Below, in pieces: positions 17,229 to 25,759 of a stretch of 64,000 bases of DNA. The notes below the pieces were generated by a model, which ran no database searches, was not told the origin of the DNA, and saw only the letters and a program-made list of their open reading frames with translations. This stretch comes from Flagellimonas abyssi (GTDB lineage: Bacteria > Bacteroidota > Bacteroidia > Flavobacteriales > Flavobacteriaceae). Positions within the stretch are counted from its first letter, which is position 1. Each line of letters begins with the position of its first letter. The position numbers were made by a program, and so were the translations under genes. The stretch covers positions 62,001-126,000 of the forward strand of contig NZ_JAHZSV010000008.1 of NCBI RefSeq assembly GCF_019457905.1, in the 5' to 3' direction.

Positions 17229-19418
17229 TTACCGATTAAACCAATAGGTAAATTTGAGCGTCAGCGACCATAAATTACCTTCAAGCGGTGATAATTGCTC
17301 GTTGTTGTTGAAGACCAAAAACAAATCCGAAGCAGGGGCATAGCGCCATTGCAATCGGGAGTTGATGCCAAAATTATTGACCTGTTCGTTGTATTGGAAC
17401 AGCGTGTTCCAAAACAATTTATTCGTAAAAGTAATATCGGCTTCAGTGCCCACGAGCCAAAAATCCGTGGTGTACCATGGTTCGGGCAAATCTAAATTGT
17501 TGTAACTGAGAACAGCCTTTAAACTAACATAGGGCTGAAACCTATACCCGAGTTCCGCATTAAGGTTGGTGCGGTATCCTCCTGAAAAATAATGTCCCAG
17601 ACGAGTGGTCAGATTGTAAGTGAACAGACTTTTAGGTCGCGAATTATAGGAGAGGTATACGCCGTTCCAATGGTGGCGGGTCCCTGCGGCCAATTCCTCT
17701 TTTCCGGTATTAGTAGGGTCGAACGGAGCCAAAAGCTGTACATATTCGTTAAAAACATCCACTCCCAACGAGCTACGGTCCATAAAGTTTACCGCGTACC
17801 CCAAAATGGAGACATAATCGGTTGAATTCATACTCGGGTCGAAGTAGTAATAACCGGTGTACTGCGGACCATGGCTCACCACCTTATCGCTGGACGGCAG
17901 AAACAGATGCCCTACGGTACCTTCCAATTTAATGTAATTGTTCCGGGGCACAAAACCTACTTCCGAAGTGAAGTTCTCGGAGATATACTCCTGCTGTACG
18001 CGCCAGTTCCATTTACGACTACTGTATTCCAAATGGGCACCTTGGGCAAAACCATTATAGGTGGAATCAGGACCGAACGATTTCAGCATAAATACCTTGC
18101 CATTATATTGATTGTCAGCAGAGGCCAGATTGTATTCAAGCCCGAGATTTCTATTGAATTTAGTGTATTGTGTCTGCAGGCTATCGGCTAAGGAATTGTA
18201 ATCCAGCGATTCCTTGTTTACGAACATGAGGCCAATATTGGAGCGGGAAAATACCTTTTGTTGTAGAGATAGTACCGCAAAGTTTTGACTGGGCAATCCT
18301 GTTTCGTCCAATTTGTCGGTCTGCATATCCATTAGCCCCAAACGAAGGTTCTTGTTCAAGTTACCACTTACTCTTGCTCCGGCAACAATGGGTACGCCAA
18401 GTCCAATTCTGCGTGAAAAGAACGGGCGAATCTCATCGTATCCGAAACTGGCAAAGAGGTCCGCATTTTCAAGGAAAAATTGCCGTCTTTCAGGAAAAAA
18501 TAGCTCAAAACGGGTCAAATTGGCAACTTGACGGTCGGCTTCCACTTGCGAAAAATCAGGGTTAATGGTCAGGTCCAAATTAAGTGAAGAAGTGAGTCCA
18601 AGTTTTACGTCCCCACCTACCTTAAATTCATTATCGTACGTAATATCCTCGATGCTAGAATTGCCGACCGTGCCCAGTACATAGGGGATGATGGAGTAGT
18701 TGAGCCCTTGTTTAGGTGGTGGGTTGTCCCAGACCATTGTGCCCGTATAGGCCAAAGAGGCTGTTGGAAATTGGCGTGGAATCGGTGTCCAGCTCGATTT
18801 TTCGTTGGTGCTCAAATCCAATCTGGAAAAATTGACGCCCCACTCGGTCACGTTTTTTTCATAACGGATGGATTTAAAGGGGATGGCCATTTCCACGACC
18901 CATTTGTCTTCATAGCTCTGTACTTCGGAAACCCATTTACTGTCCCAGTTAAGGTCAATGCTGCCACCGTTGGACATGGTTCCGTCCCATTGGGCGCCAT
19001 AGGCGTTTGCCCCAAAACTAAACCCCGTGGTCTGGTTGTTGAACGGGTCCATGAACAACAAAAAATTATCGTTGCCCCCAAAGGAGAAGTCCCTACGAAG
19101 CGATTCCACCACATAGGTGTTTCCAGGCGTTTTGTAAAAGGTGGCCAAGAGATAGAGCTGTTTGTCGTCATAGACCATTTTAACTTCTGATGGCTGTGTG
19201 GCCTTACGGTCGTCCATGGGCAAAACCATAAAGAAGTCCTTGGCGGCCTCAGCTTTTTGCCAAGTGGCCTCATCACCAATACCATCGATGGTGAGGGTTT
19301 CGTCGGTTTTGTACAGATGGATTTTGTAATCGGCATTTTTCTTTTGGGCAAACGAAAATGCGCAAAAGAATATAGCAAAAGCTATAAAAGCGGGGGTGGG
19401 GTTGGTTCGGTTGATCAT
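17229..19418 (-). CDS. DUF5916 outer-membrane protein with CBM9-like domain
   Basis: A 729-residue protein with a Sec signal peptide ending ...FSFAQ. Residues about 25-230 are the carbohydrate-binding family 9-like domain ('TIDGIGDEATWQKAE', 'VKMVYDDKQLYLLATFY', 'GMSNGG'-type loop), and the rest is DUF5916, a predicted outer-membrane beta-barrel ('FPERRQFFLENADLFASFG', 'FFSRRIGL') ending in an aromatic-containing strand. The family is common in Bacteroidota and its function is unknown. An upstream in-frame start at 19466 exists, but MINRTNP at 19418 starts the signal peptide properly. Confidence 0.88.
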   Translation of the reverse strand: MINRTNPTPAFIAFAIFFCAFSFAQKKNADYKIHLYKTDETLTIDGIGDEATWQKAEAAKDFFMVLPMDDRKATQPSEVKMVYDDKQLYLLATFYKTPGNTYVVESLRRDFSFGGNDNFLLFMDPFNNQTTGFSFGANAYGAQWDGTMSNGGSIDLNWDSKWVSEVQSYEDKWVVEMAIPFKSIRYEKNVTEWGVNFSRLDLSTNEKSSWTPIPRQFPTASLAYTGTMVWDNPPPKQGLNYSIIPYVLGTVGNSSIEDITYDNEFKVGGDVKLGLTSSLNLDLTINPDFSQVEADRQVANLTRFELFFPERRQFFLENADLFASFGYDEIRPFFSRRIGLGVPIVAGARVSGNLNKNLRLGLMDMQTDKLDETGLPSQNFAVLSLQQKVFSRSNIGLMFVNKESLDYNSLADSLQTQYTKFNRNLGLEYNLASADNQYNGKVFMLKSFGPDSTYNGFAQGAHLEYSSRKWNWRVQQEYISENFTSEVGFVPRNNYIKLEGTVGHLFLPSSDKVVSHGPQYTGYYYFDPSMNSTDYVSILGYAVNFMDRSSLGVDVFNEYVQLLAPFDPTNTGKEELAAGTRHHWNGVYLSYNSRPKSLFTYNLTTRLGHYFSGGYRTNLNAELGYRFQPYVSLKAVLSYNNLDLPEPWYTTDFWLVGTEADITFTNKLFWNTLFQYNEQVNNFGINSRLQWRYAPASDLFLVFNNNEQLSPLEGNLWSLTLKFTYWFNR

Positions 19419-19520
19419 TGTTTGTTTAGTGAAGTAAATGTAATAATTTACTTTGTTTTTTAACAATGAATTAAAACTAGCGTGGCTATACTATCAAATA
19501 ACTAAGTTCAATCAATATTG

Positions 19521-19570
19521 GTGGATTTAGGATATAGTGGTTGGGAGTGTTTTAGGTGTTGTACTTATCG
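19521..19570 (+). repeat. Direct repeat module delta, copy 1
   Basis: About 50 bp (GGATTTAG, TTGGGAG and GTGTTGTACTTAT blocks) recur with a short indel at 25221-25272. Just upstream, TTGGTGGAT at 19518 looks like a lone second half-site of the 21-bp element; the first half-site is absent here. Confidence 0.55.
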
Positions 19571-19575
19571 GTCTC

Positions 19576-19685
19576 GTGTATGAGCAGTAGCGGATTTTAT
19601 ACACTCTTTTGATGTTAATCACCGACCTTTATTATAAAATTACTCACTTCGTTATAGCGACTAAACCGCTATTATTTTTATACAC
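19576..19685. repeat. Long imperfect inverted repeat downstream of the PIN gene
   Basis: Arms at 19576-19593 (GTGTATGAGCAGTAGCGG) and 19666-19685 (CCGCTATTATTTTTATACAC) pair apart from an internal mismatch zone, leaving a loop of about 70 bases. The structure starts right after module delta and ends five bases before the stop codon of the DUF4411 gene. It may be a structured RNA end or a recombination site. It has no T-tract and does not look like a simple terminator. Confidence 0.45.
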
Positions 19686-19690
19686 TGGCT

Positions 19691-20200
19691 TTATTCTGAT
19701 TTACAAGTAAATTTTATGTTCAAATCCCTTATAAAGTCAAAATCGTCAATCCACTTAACATTCATATTATCGTAAACATGAGGGATTTTAATTTTGGTTT
19801 GTTTCTTAAAATAATCTTTCGTTTCCTTTGTCACGACAATTGCATTTTCTTTAATTGCGTGGGCAATTACCCAAGGGTCAGCCTTTGAGTGAATTCCGTT
19901 ACTTGAAACTAAATATTTATGACTTGGATTAGATGCATATATTTCTTTTAAACAGTTTGCTATTTCTCCATCAATTTTTCTAATCGGAATATCACTGTTT
20001 TTTAACCATTCAAATAAATTGTCCTCACCTTTCTCTATTTCTTCATAAACTAATTCGGGAATAAAAATCACGCCTTTTTTACCTAAATCGTTTAAAACCT
20101 CCCAATAAGAAGGACAAATTTCTGGAGAATAATATTTTTGCCAAGCTTGAATAAGAATATTGGCGTCAATACAGTAAACTACTTTTTCATCTTCGAACAT
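19691..20200 (-). CDS. DUF4411 family PIN-like protein
   Basis: A 169-residue PIN-like nuclease of the DUF4411 type. 'VYCIDANILIQAW' carries the first acidic residue (Asp12), followed by 'LVYEEIEKGEDNLFEWLK' with a central Glu, 'KADPWVIAHAI' with a further Asp and 'VVTKETKDY'. PIN folds bind metal with such acidic residues and usually cleave RNA. Its ATG shares one base with the TAA of the upstream ImmA/XRE gene, so the two are translationally coupled. DUF4411 next to an XRE-ImmA protein is a recurring arrangement regarded as toxin-antitoxin-like. Confidence 0.88.
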   Translation of the reverse strand: MFEDEKVVYCIDANILIQAWQKYYSPEICPSYWEVLNDLGKKGVIFIPELVYEEIEKGEDNLFEWLKNSDIPIRKIDGEIANCLKEIYASNPSHKYLVSSNGIHSKADPWVIAHAIKENAIVVTKETKDYFKKQTKIKIPHVYDNMNVKWIDDFDFIRDLNIKFTCKSE

Positions 20201-21372
20201 TAGGCTAGCAGTTTTTCAAATTTTTGGAATTTATTAATCTGCGTGTTAAGAAGATTACTTGCAATTGATGGTGACAATGAACCGTTATTGAAAGAATCCA
20301 TTACAATTCTCGTGAATAGTTTACTGTTTTTATTTAAGCGTAAAAGGTAAGCATCTGGACCTCCTTTTCTTTCTCTTTGTTTTTCCTTTTTTATCTTTTC
20401 TCTTTCTAAAAACTTCTCAAATTCATCTTGAGCATCTTGTTTCAGAATTTTATATTCTGATTGGGAAATTAAATTTAAGTTTAAAGCACGAACTAATAAC
20501 GCGAAAGAACTTATGCCTAGTTCTTTTGCCTGTTTAAAAATTAAATCATTTGAATCGAATGTATCGGCTCCCAATTGTGTGATTAATTCCGTTGGCATTA
20601 GTGCATTGGCTGCAACTTGGTTACAAAACAATTCTACTGGATGAAATTTTGATTTAGGTCTATCAGTAAAATCAATATCTATTTCATTTGAGATACCCGA
20701 TTTAGCTATCCAAATATGTGCTAATTCGTGGACTAATGTAAAGAGTTGTGGTGCATTCCAATTTTTTGAATTAACAAACACAAAAGGGGCGAATTTGTCA
20801 GCAATCGCAAAACCTTGAATTAAGTCTCTATCTAGTACCAAATGTGAATGCAAATAGCTAGCACGAGATATAAATATTCCCGCAGTTTCTGCTTTATCAA
20901 TCCATTCGTTAATTGGTGTTTTCTGATAATTACTTGGACTAATTTTTAAGGTGTTCAATATATCTCTAGCAACAATTTCTGGGTTATCATTGATAGAATA
21001 TTTGCCAACAAAAGGAAGTTTGTCTTCGCCAATTTCTTCGTATAATTCACTTATCCAGTTCTGTTTTTCTTGAACATCACGAATTATAAATAATGATGCT
21101 GTATCTAACTTCTGAGCATCATCTCTTCTATAATCTTGTAGTGGTTGAAAATCTTTTGGTATTTCTGGTAAAAAGAAAAGTGAAAATGGTCTTCTAAAAC
21201 TTTTTGCCAAGATTTGAGCTTGTCGAATTGTCGGAAAATCATTTCCGTCCTCCCAAGTCAAATATCTTTCGGGTGATACAGAAACTTTTTTGGCAGCATC
21301 TTCCACAGAGATATTAGCGGACTTTCTTGCCCACTTTAAAATCTCGGATGTTATAAATGCTTTATCCGCCAT
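20200..21372 (-). CDS. XRE-family HTH / ImmA-IrrE metallopeptidase fusion
   Basis: A 390-residue protein. Residues about 10-65 form an XRE-type helix-turn-helix ('SVEDAAKKVSVSPERYLTWEDG', read in two pieces), and residues about 170-260 an ImmA/IrrE zinc peptidase with 'HELAH' at 215-219 and a third ligand likely at Glu247 ('HPVELFCNQVAANALMP'). Such proteins regulate mobile elements or toxins by cleaving or repressing targets. The partner, a DUF4411 PIN protein, overlaps by one base. Copy C of the 21-bp direct repeat lies 76 bp upstream. The region is more AT-rich than the core genes, consistent with acquisition. Confidence 0.9.
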   Translation of the reverse strand: MADKAFITSEILKWARKSANISVEDAAKKVSVSPERYLTWEDGNDFPTIRQAQILAKSFRRPFSLFFLPEIPKDFQPLQDYRRDDAQKLDTASLFIIRDVQEKQNWISELYEEIGEDKLPFVGKYSINDNPEIVARDILNTLKISPSNYQKTPINEWIDKAETAGIFISRASYLHSHLVLDRDLIQGFAIADKFAPFVFVNSKNWNAPQLFTLVHELAHIWIAKSGISNEIDIDFTDRPKSKFHPVELFCNQVAANALMPTELITQLGADTFDSNDLIFKQAKELGISSFALLVRALNLNLISQSEYKILKQDAQDEFEKFLEREKIKKEKQRERKGGPDAYLLRLNKNSKLFTRIVMDSFNNGSLSPSIASNLLNTQINKFQKFEKLLA

Positions 21373-21447
21373 TATTTTTTATACAAAGGTAAAATTTTAA
21401 TTCAGAGAGTGAAGTAAGTAGATTTCCGGATAAATCTTTAGTATAAA

Positions 21448-21477
21448 TTGACCAATGCCCTATTTCAGTTGACGGAT
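21448..21477 (+). repeat. Two-half-site direct repeat, copy C
   Basis: Half-sites TTGACCAAT (21448) and TTGACGGAT (21469), 21 bp apart, with GCCCTATTTCAG between them. Similarity to copy E extends to both sides, including GATTTCC.GATAAATCT upstream and GCTATAATTT downstream. Lies 76 bp upstream of the XRE-ImmA gene. Confidence 0.7.
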
Positions 21478-21643
21478 GCTATAATTTACCATCTTCTAAG
21501 ACAAAATTTAAATTGGTTTATGTGCCTAGGAAGATTTTCAAGAGCGAGCATCTATATCAATCTTGCGCAGTACGCAATTTATTTGATTGCCTTTTCCAAA
21601 AATGTTTTAGCCTTTTTGATCATTGCTTTGGCAGGCTCACCTT

Positions 21644-24600
21644 TTACCACGATAGATGATTCGTTTCTAAAATACTTGCTGTTTTCATCACACGAAGTGC
21701 AGAAAACCAGTTGAACGAACCATCAATAATTATGTCATTGTCAATTATAATTGTTTTGCTATGGATGCCGTTTACCAATTTCAACTTTGCTCCACTTTGT
21801 ATAATTATCTCACGGCCTTTCTGGGCTACAGGTTTTAGCTGATTATTTTGTAGATCAAGTGTGGAGTCGGTAATTATAATCACCTTTACTCCTTTGCTCA
21901 CTGTAGCGCTCAATTGTTCTTTAACGGAATCAATTTTAATTGAGTTCAATTTTCTTTTGTCATTGTTATCATAGCACTTGATTGTATTGCATTCTATCGC
22001 ATTTGAAGAAATGAACGGGGAAACAATGATCAATTCGGATTTTGCAATCTCAAACGCTCGGTTAAGTGTGCCAACATGTGTTTTCAAATCACTAACGCGG
22101 ATTACATCATGATTTGTTTCTGTAGTATCAAAAACAATCTTGTTGGACAATTCACAATTTTCATCTTCTTGTAGCCATTGTTTTAAACGGCCTAATGGAT
22201 TTTTCTTTGTTGCATCAATAGCGTTTAGATTGCCAAAAACAAGAAAACTCGATTTTGCTCTCGAAACAGCTACATTGAGCATATTTAGGTTGTCTGCAAA
22301 TAGCATACTGTCACCAGGTGTGATTACGGACGAAAAAACAACAATATCAATTTCAGCACCTTGCAAGGCGTGAACGGTACCTGATATTAATGGTTGATAT
22401 GCTTTTTTATCAATCTTTAGCAGCTCATCCTTAATAAGGGATGCCTGGGATTTATAGGGAGTAATTATGGCCAATATTTCTGCAATAGGTTTTTTGCCAA
22501 AGGAACTTTCTAGCTCCGTCCTCTTACTTTCAATCCATTTGGCAATGGTGATGCCATCTTGCTTGTTATGCCTACTATTTTCAACCTTCTCACTCGTACT
22601 TTCAATATGCATAAAACCTTTTAGTGGAAGGTCTGTATCTACCTTTCTTTGATTTCCTTTGGTCAGGATCAGTTTGTTGTGATATACGTTTTTGTTTGAA
22701 TAGGAAATAATTTTGTCCGGACATCTCCTATGTTCCTTCAAAAGGGTACCTCCGAAGTCAACGTCTTTTACGAAACAGGAACGTTGGGCAATTTTCATTA
22801 AATTGCCAGATGAACAGAGTAACCCCGAATCTTTATAACTATTTATTACATCCATAGAGGCGTCTTCGGCCAGTATGTTGTTCATTTTAAGATTGACAAT
22901 ATCTAGTGGTTCCTCTACGGACCAAACAGGTTCAATCTGAAATACATCACCTACAACAATTGCTTTCTTTGCCAAGGAAAATGAAGGTATGGCAATATCT
23001 GGGGCAACTTGTCCTGCTTCATCCACAATGATCAGGTCGAACAAATCGTAATAGGCCTGTTCACCTTCGGCATTATCGTAAAAGGTGCTAAACCTTGGGA
23101 TGGAATGAAAGGTAGATATATAAATAGGTGTTACCCCCGCAAACCGTTGTAGTTTTTCTTTATAACCAATTTTGCCCCGCTCTTTATCCTTACTGTTTTT
23201 TTCAAGCTTGGCCTCAAGGTTCAGCAAATATTCTGCCTCTCTAAAATGTATCGCATACCAAAAAGCTTCATAACGGAACGAAATATCCATTCTAACCTGC
23301 ATATCCTCAAGAGGTTGCAAGTCTTGATATTCTTTACCGGTCGTGGAGTAAAGCTTTGTTAATTGATTACCATAATTGTTGTTCCAATTATTGATACAGG
23401 ATTGATAATTGGAAGTAAACTCCTCAATCTTGCTTTTGGTGTCCATGGCATGGGTCAACTCTATGTTTAGCTGTTTTGCCGCGTTGGTCTTTGAAATAAT
23501 TCTCTCGTTGAGCAAATGAATCAAAGCACTGTAACTTCCGTAATCCGAAACTTCTTTCAAGTCAATATGTAACAGTATCCTTTGAAAAAGTGAAGCCCTT
23601 CGCTTCTTAAATTTTGGAAGAAAAGGAAATGCTTTTTGAATAAATGGTTGTTGTTTTTCTGCTTGTATCAGATTCTTTTCTGCATCCGAGATTTGTTGAA
23701 TTTCAGCGTTGCAATTCTCCAATTTGGTTTGAATAGTGGAAATAAGCACTTTTAAATCATCAAGATTGGAACATCCACTTTTTTCTAAAAGCGGGCCTAT
23801 GTTCTCATAGTTTTCAGCAATTTCAAGATGCTCCCTAATGTGATTGACTTTTGATTTAACTATATTGAATAATTGATGTTTACATTCTTCAATGTCCTTA
23901 CTTTTTTCAATATATGCTCCAAACTCATTTAAAAAGAACTCTTTTTTATCATCAATAGAGTCACTTTCAAAATCATTTATAAAACCGTTGCCAAATTCGG
24001 ATGTACATGTTTGATATGTACTGTTTTCATTCGTGGATAGGTACAGGCCCAGAGAGGACACGACAGGTAACCAACGTTGGGTCAATTTATCCTTAGAGTC
24101 AAGCACAAAACTGTCAAGTATATTTGTGATAGCTTGATTGTTGGCAGAACATGCGACCAGTAATTCTGGTTTTTGCTGATTTACAACAGTGGAGACCACA
24201 CTATTTGCAACAACGGATTGCAAAAAGGTAGTTTTACCTGTTCCTGGTGGACCATTTACGGCCAAAACATTGGAATCTGTAAGAAGATTAAAACAACCGA
24301 TGCTTTCTCTTTGTGATACGGAAAGAGGAAACTCGCCACTCATTTGCCCAATGTGATTTTTGTTCCGAATGATCGTGGATTTATCAGGAATTGACATGCA
24401 TTTTACTCTCCCGGCATCAATCAGGTTATTGAGTAAACTTTTTTTAGGAGGCGCCTCTTCCAGTCTTTTATACAGTTTTCGGATATTTCCGGTTAGGCCG
24501 CGTAGTTCACCTTTTTGTATGAATATATATTTTTCATGTTTTGTGTTGAACTCATCAAAGTTCTTCGCTGTTACAATCGAAAAAAAGGATTCACACTTTT

Positions 24601-25075
24601 TCCAGTATGCTTCCCATGAATCGTCTTTGAACTCAACTTTCTGTAAGGCAATATCAACATCTTTTATGGATGCGATATTACAGGAACCTTTGTAGGTGGG
24701 GGAAAGGTATTCCCTAACAAAAAAAGGTTTGGATACTCCCTTATTGGATTTTTGTGGCTCAAGTGTCCCATCTTTATGCATTATTGCTGGAATCCAGAAA
24801 GGATAGGTTATTTCTTCCTCCAGCTCCTTTGATTTGGCATGTTCAAATTCTGGTTGAATTGAACAAGGGCAAATATCTACGTTTATATATGGTGTATCTC
24901 TGTTGGCCCCAGAAATTTTCCACAAGAATTTTGCGTGTTTTTGAGGTACTTGCTGTATAAAGTAGGAATCTACGGGAATCGGATGTGTGGAGACATCAAT
25001 TCTTTTTCTGTCAACATCCAACAGCGTTTTTTTCCAATAACCCAACCAAGCTTTTATATCTGAAACCTCTACCAC
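21644..25075 (-). CDS. SF1 (UPF1-like, COG1112) helicase with C-terminal phospholipase-D nuclease domain; type II Mokosh-like
   Basis: This 1143-residue protein starts with GTG; a stop lies upstream in frame and no ATG is available. After an N-terminal region of about 240 residues comes a superfamily 1 helicase: Walker A 'GPPGTGKT' (275-282), a long coiled-coil insert (about 400-640), Walker B 'DEAG' (685-688), 'GDVFQIEPV' (709), 'EHRRCPD' (781), 'ITPYKSQ' (871), 'HALQGAE' (902) and 'NVAVSRAK' (934). The last 150 residues form a PLD-type nuclease with one HKD motif, His1105-x-Lys1107...Asp1112 and GSFNW at 1119. A single-chain COG1112 helicase with C-terminal PLD is the published architecture of type II Mokosh anti-phage defence. 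That assignment is by architecture only. Confidence 0.85.
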   Translation of the reverse strand: MVEVSDIKAWLGYWKKTLLDVDRKRIDVSTHPIPVDSYFIQQVPQKHAKFLWKISGANRDTPYINVDICPCSIQPEFEHAKSKELEEEITYPFWIPAIMHKDGTLEPQKSNKGVSKPFFVREYLSPTYKGSCNIASIKDVDIALQKVEFKDDSWEAYWKKCESFFSIVTAKNFDEFNTKHEKYIFIQKGELRGLTGNIRKLYKRLEEAPPKKSLLNNLIDAGRVKCMSIPDKSTIIRNKNHIGQMSGEFPLSVSQRESIGCFNLLTDSNVLAVNGPPGTGKTTFLQSVVANSVVSTVVNQQKPELLVACSANNQAITNILDSFVLDSKDKLTQRWLPVVSSLGLYLSTNENSTYQTCTSEFGNGFINDFESDSIDDKKEFFLNEFGAYIEKSKDIEECKHQLFNIVKSKVNHIREHLEIAENYENIGPLLEKSGCSNLDDLKVLISTIQTKLENCNAEIQQISDAEKNLIQAEKQQPFIQKAFPFLPKFKKRRASLFQRILLHIDLKEVSDYGSYSALIHLLNERIISKTNAAKQLNIELTHAMDTKSKIEEFTSNYQSCINNWNNNYGNQLTKLYSTTGKEYQDLQPLEDMQVRMDISFRYEAFWYAIHFREAEYLLNLEAKLEKNSKDKERGKIGYKEKLQRFAGVTPIYISTFHSIPRFSTFYDNAEGEQAYYDLFDLIIVDEAGQVAPDIAIPSFSLAKKAIVVGDVFQIEPVWSVEEPLDIVNLKMNNILAEDASMDVINSYKDSGLLCSSGNLMKIAQRSCFVKDVDFGGTLLKEHRRCPDKIISYSNKNVYHNKLILTKGNQRKVDTDLPLKGFMHIESTSEKVENSRHNKQDGITIAKWIESKRTELESSFGKKPIAEILAIITPYKSQASLIKDELLKIDKKAYQPLISGTVHALQGAEIDIVVFSSVITPGDSMLFADNLNMLNVAVSRAKSSFLVFGNLNAIDATKKNPLGRLKQWLQEDENCELSNKIVFDTTETNHDVIRVSDLKTHVGTLNRAFEIAKSELIIVSPFISSNAIECNTIKCYDNNDKRKLNSIKIDSVKEQLSATVSKGVKVIIITDSTLDLQNNQLKPVAQKGREIIIQSGAKLKLVNGIHSKTIIIDNDIIIDGSFNWFSALRVMKTASILETNHLSW

Positions 25076-25196
25076 AATCCTAATTTTTAATGAATCAACC
25101 CATGGAAATGTTGAATGTTAATAGTCTATCTAGTGGGGGATTAGAAAAAATCAAATAATGAAGTTAGTAAATATGGGGCAGAAATTTCCACATCAA

Positions 25197-25226
25197 TTGA
25201 CGAATGGCTGTTTTGAATTGATGGAT
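25197..25226 (+). repeat. Two-half-site direct repeat, copy D
   Basis: Half-sites TTGACGAAT (25197) and TTGATGGAT (25218), 21 bp apart, with GGCTGTTTTGAA between them. Runs straight into module delta copy 2. Lies 122 bp upstream of the helicase-PLD gene. Confidence 0.65.
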
Positions 25227-25272
25227 TTAGTATAGAGTGATTGGGAGGGGCGATTTACGTGTTGTACTTATA
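25221..25272 (+). repeat. Direct repeat module delta, copy 2
   Basis: Matches 19521-19570 in blocks GGATTTAG, TTGGGAG and GTGTTGTACTTAT, with a 3-bp indel. The second half-site of copy D forms its left end. Confidence 0.55.
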
Positions 25273-25279
25273 GCTTTTG

Positions 25280-25646
25280 TTGGCGGTTCGTGCGTCAAAT
25301 GGTGTCTTTACTTTGTCTTCCATTCGGCGGTCGCTAATTTATATTGATCGGGAAGTTGTCTCAGTGCATCGTCAACAGATTCATATACACCGTCTTGTTG
25401 GACTTTCCAGTACTTGTCGCAGCTAAATCTGTAAATACTACCTTAGTCATCGTATTGGCAAATAGCAAATCCAAATATTTCAATCGTGTCATTCGAGTCC
25501 GCTGTTGGTATAAAGCCAAAAGATTTGTCCCCGGACCAAGCCCACTTAATTACTTTTGCCCCGTCTAGCTCGTCAGGAGGTTCGATTATTTGGTTCACTT
25601 CTTTGTCCTTCTCTATTGCAATGTTGTCACTTAGCATGACCGCCAA
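25280..25646. repeat. Short inverted repeat flanking the 25308-25637 pseudogene
   Basis: TTGGCGGT at 25280-25287 and ACCGCCAA at 25639-25646 are perfect reverse complements. They bracket the broken gene completely: 20 bp beyond its stop and 1 bp before its ATG. The same layout with a different sequence flanks the gene at 27709-28272. Confidence 0.45.
25308..25637 (-). pseudogene. Small hypothetical gene interrupted by an in-frame stop
   Basis: Starting at the ATG at 25637 (MLSDNIAIEKDK), the frame reads to a TAA at 25443-25445 directly after 'FAICQYDD'. The same frame then continues for 44 coherent codons ('GSIYRFSCDKYWKVQQDG', 'ESVDDALRQLPDQYKL') to a second TAA at 25308-25310. The whole is therefore a roughly 109-residue protein with a single nonsense codon, probably CAA to TAA. 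The protein type (motifs KWAWS, YRFSCD, W) is a small hypothetical seen in accessory regions of this phylum; no function is known. Read-through or a sequencing error are alternatives. Confidence 0.7.
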
Positions 25647-25649
25647 TGA

Positions 25650-25688
25650 TTAGCTAAATATCGTTTCAATGATTTTTAGCATACGATA
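25650..25688 (+). repeat. Direct repeat module alpha, copy 1
   Basis: A 39-bp stretch (TTAGCTAAATAT, GTTTCAATGATTTTTAGC, TACGATA) recurs at 28299-28337 with only two mismatches. In both places it follows a GCCAA-containing inverted-repeat arm and precedes a 21-bp-spaced element. Confidence 0.65.
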
Positions 25689-25728
25689 AGTGGATTTAAC
25701 AGATTTCCTGATAAATCTCGAGAGGAAA

Positions 25729-25758
25729 TTGACCAATGCTCTATTACAATTGACGGAT
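25729..25758 (+). repeat. Two-half-site direct repeat, copy E
   Basis: Half-sites TTGACCAAT (25729) and TTGACGGAT (25750), 21 bp apart, with GCTCTATTACAA between them. It ends 2 bp before the 3' end of the M1 peptidase gene and lies 92 bp upstream of the pseudogene ATG. Confidence 0.7.
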
Positions 25759-25759
25759 G

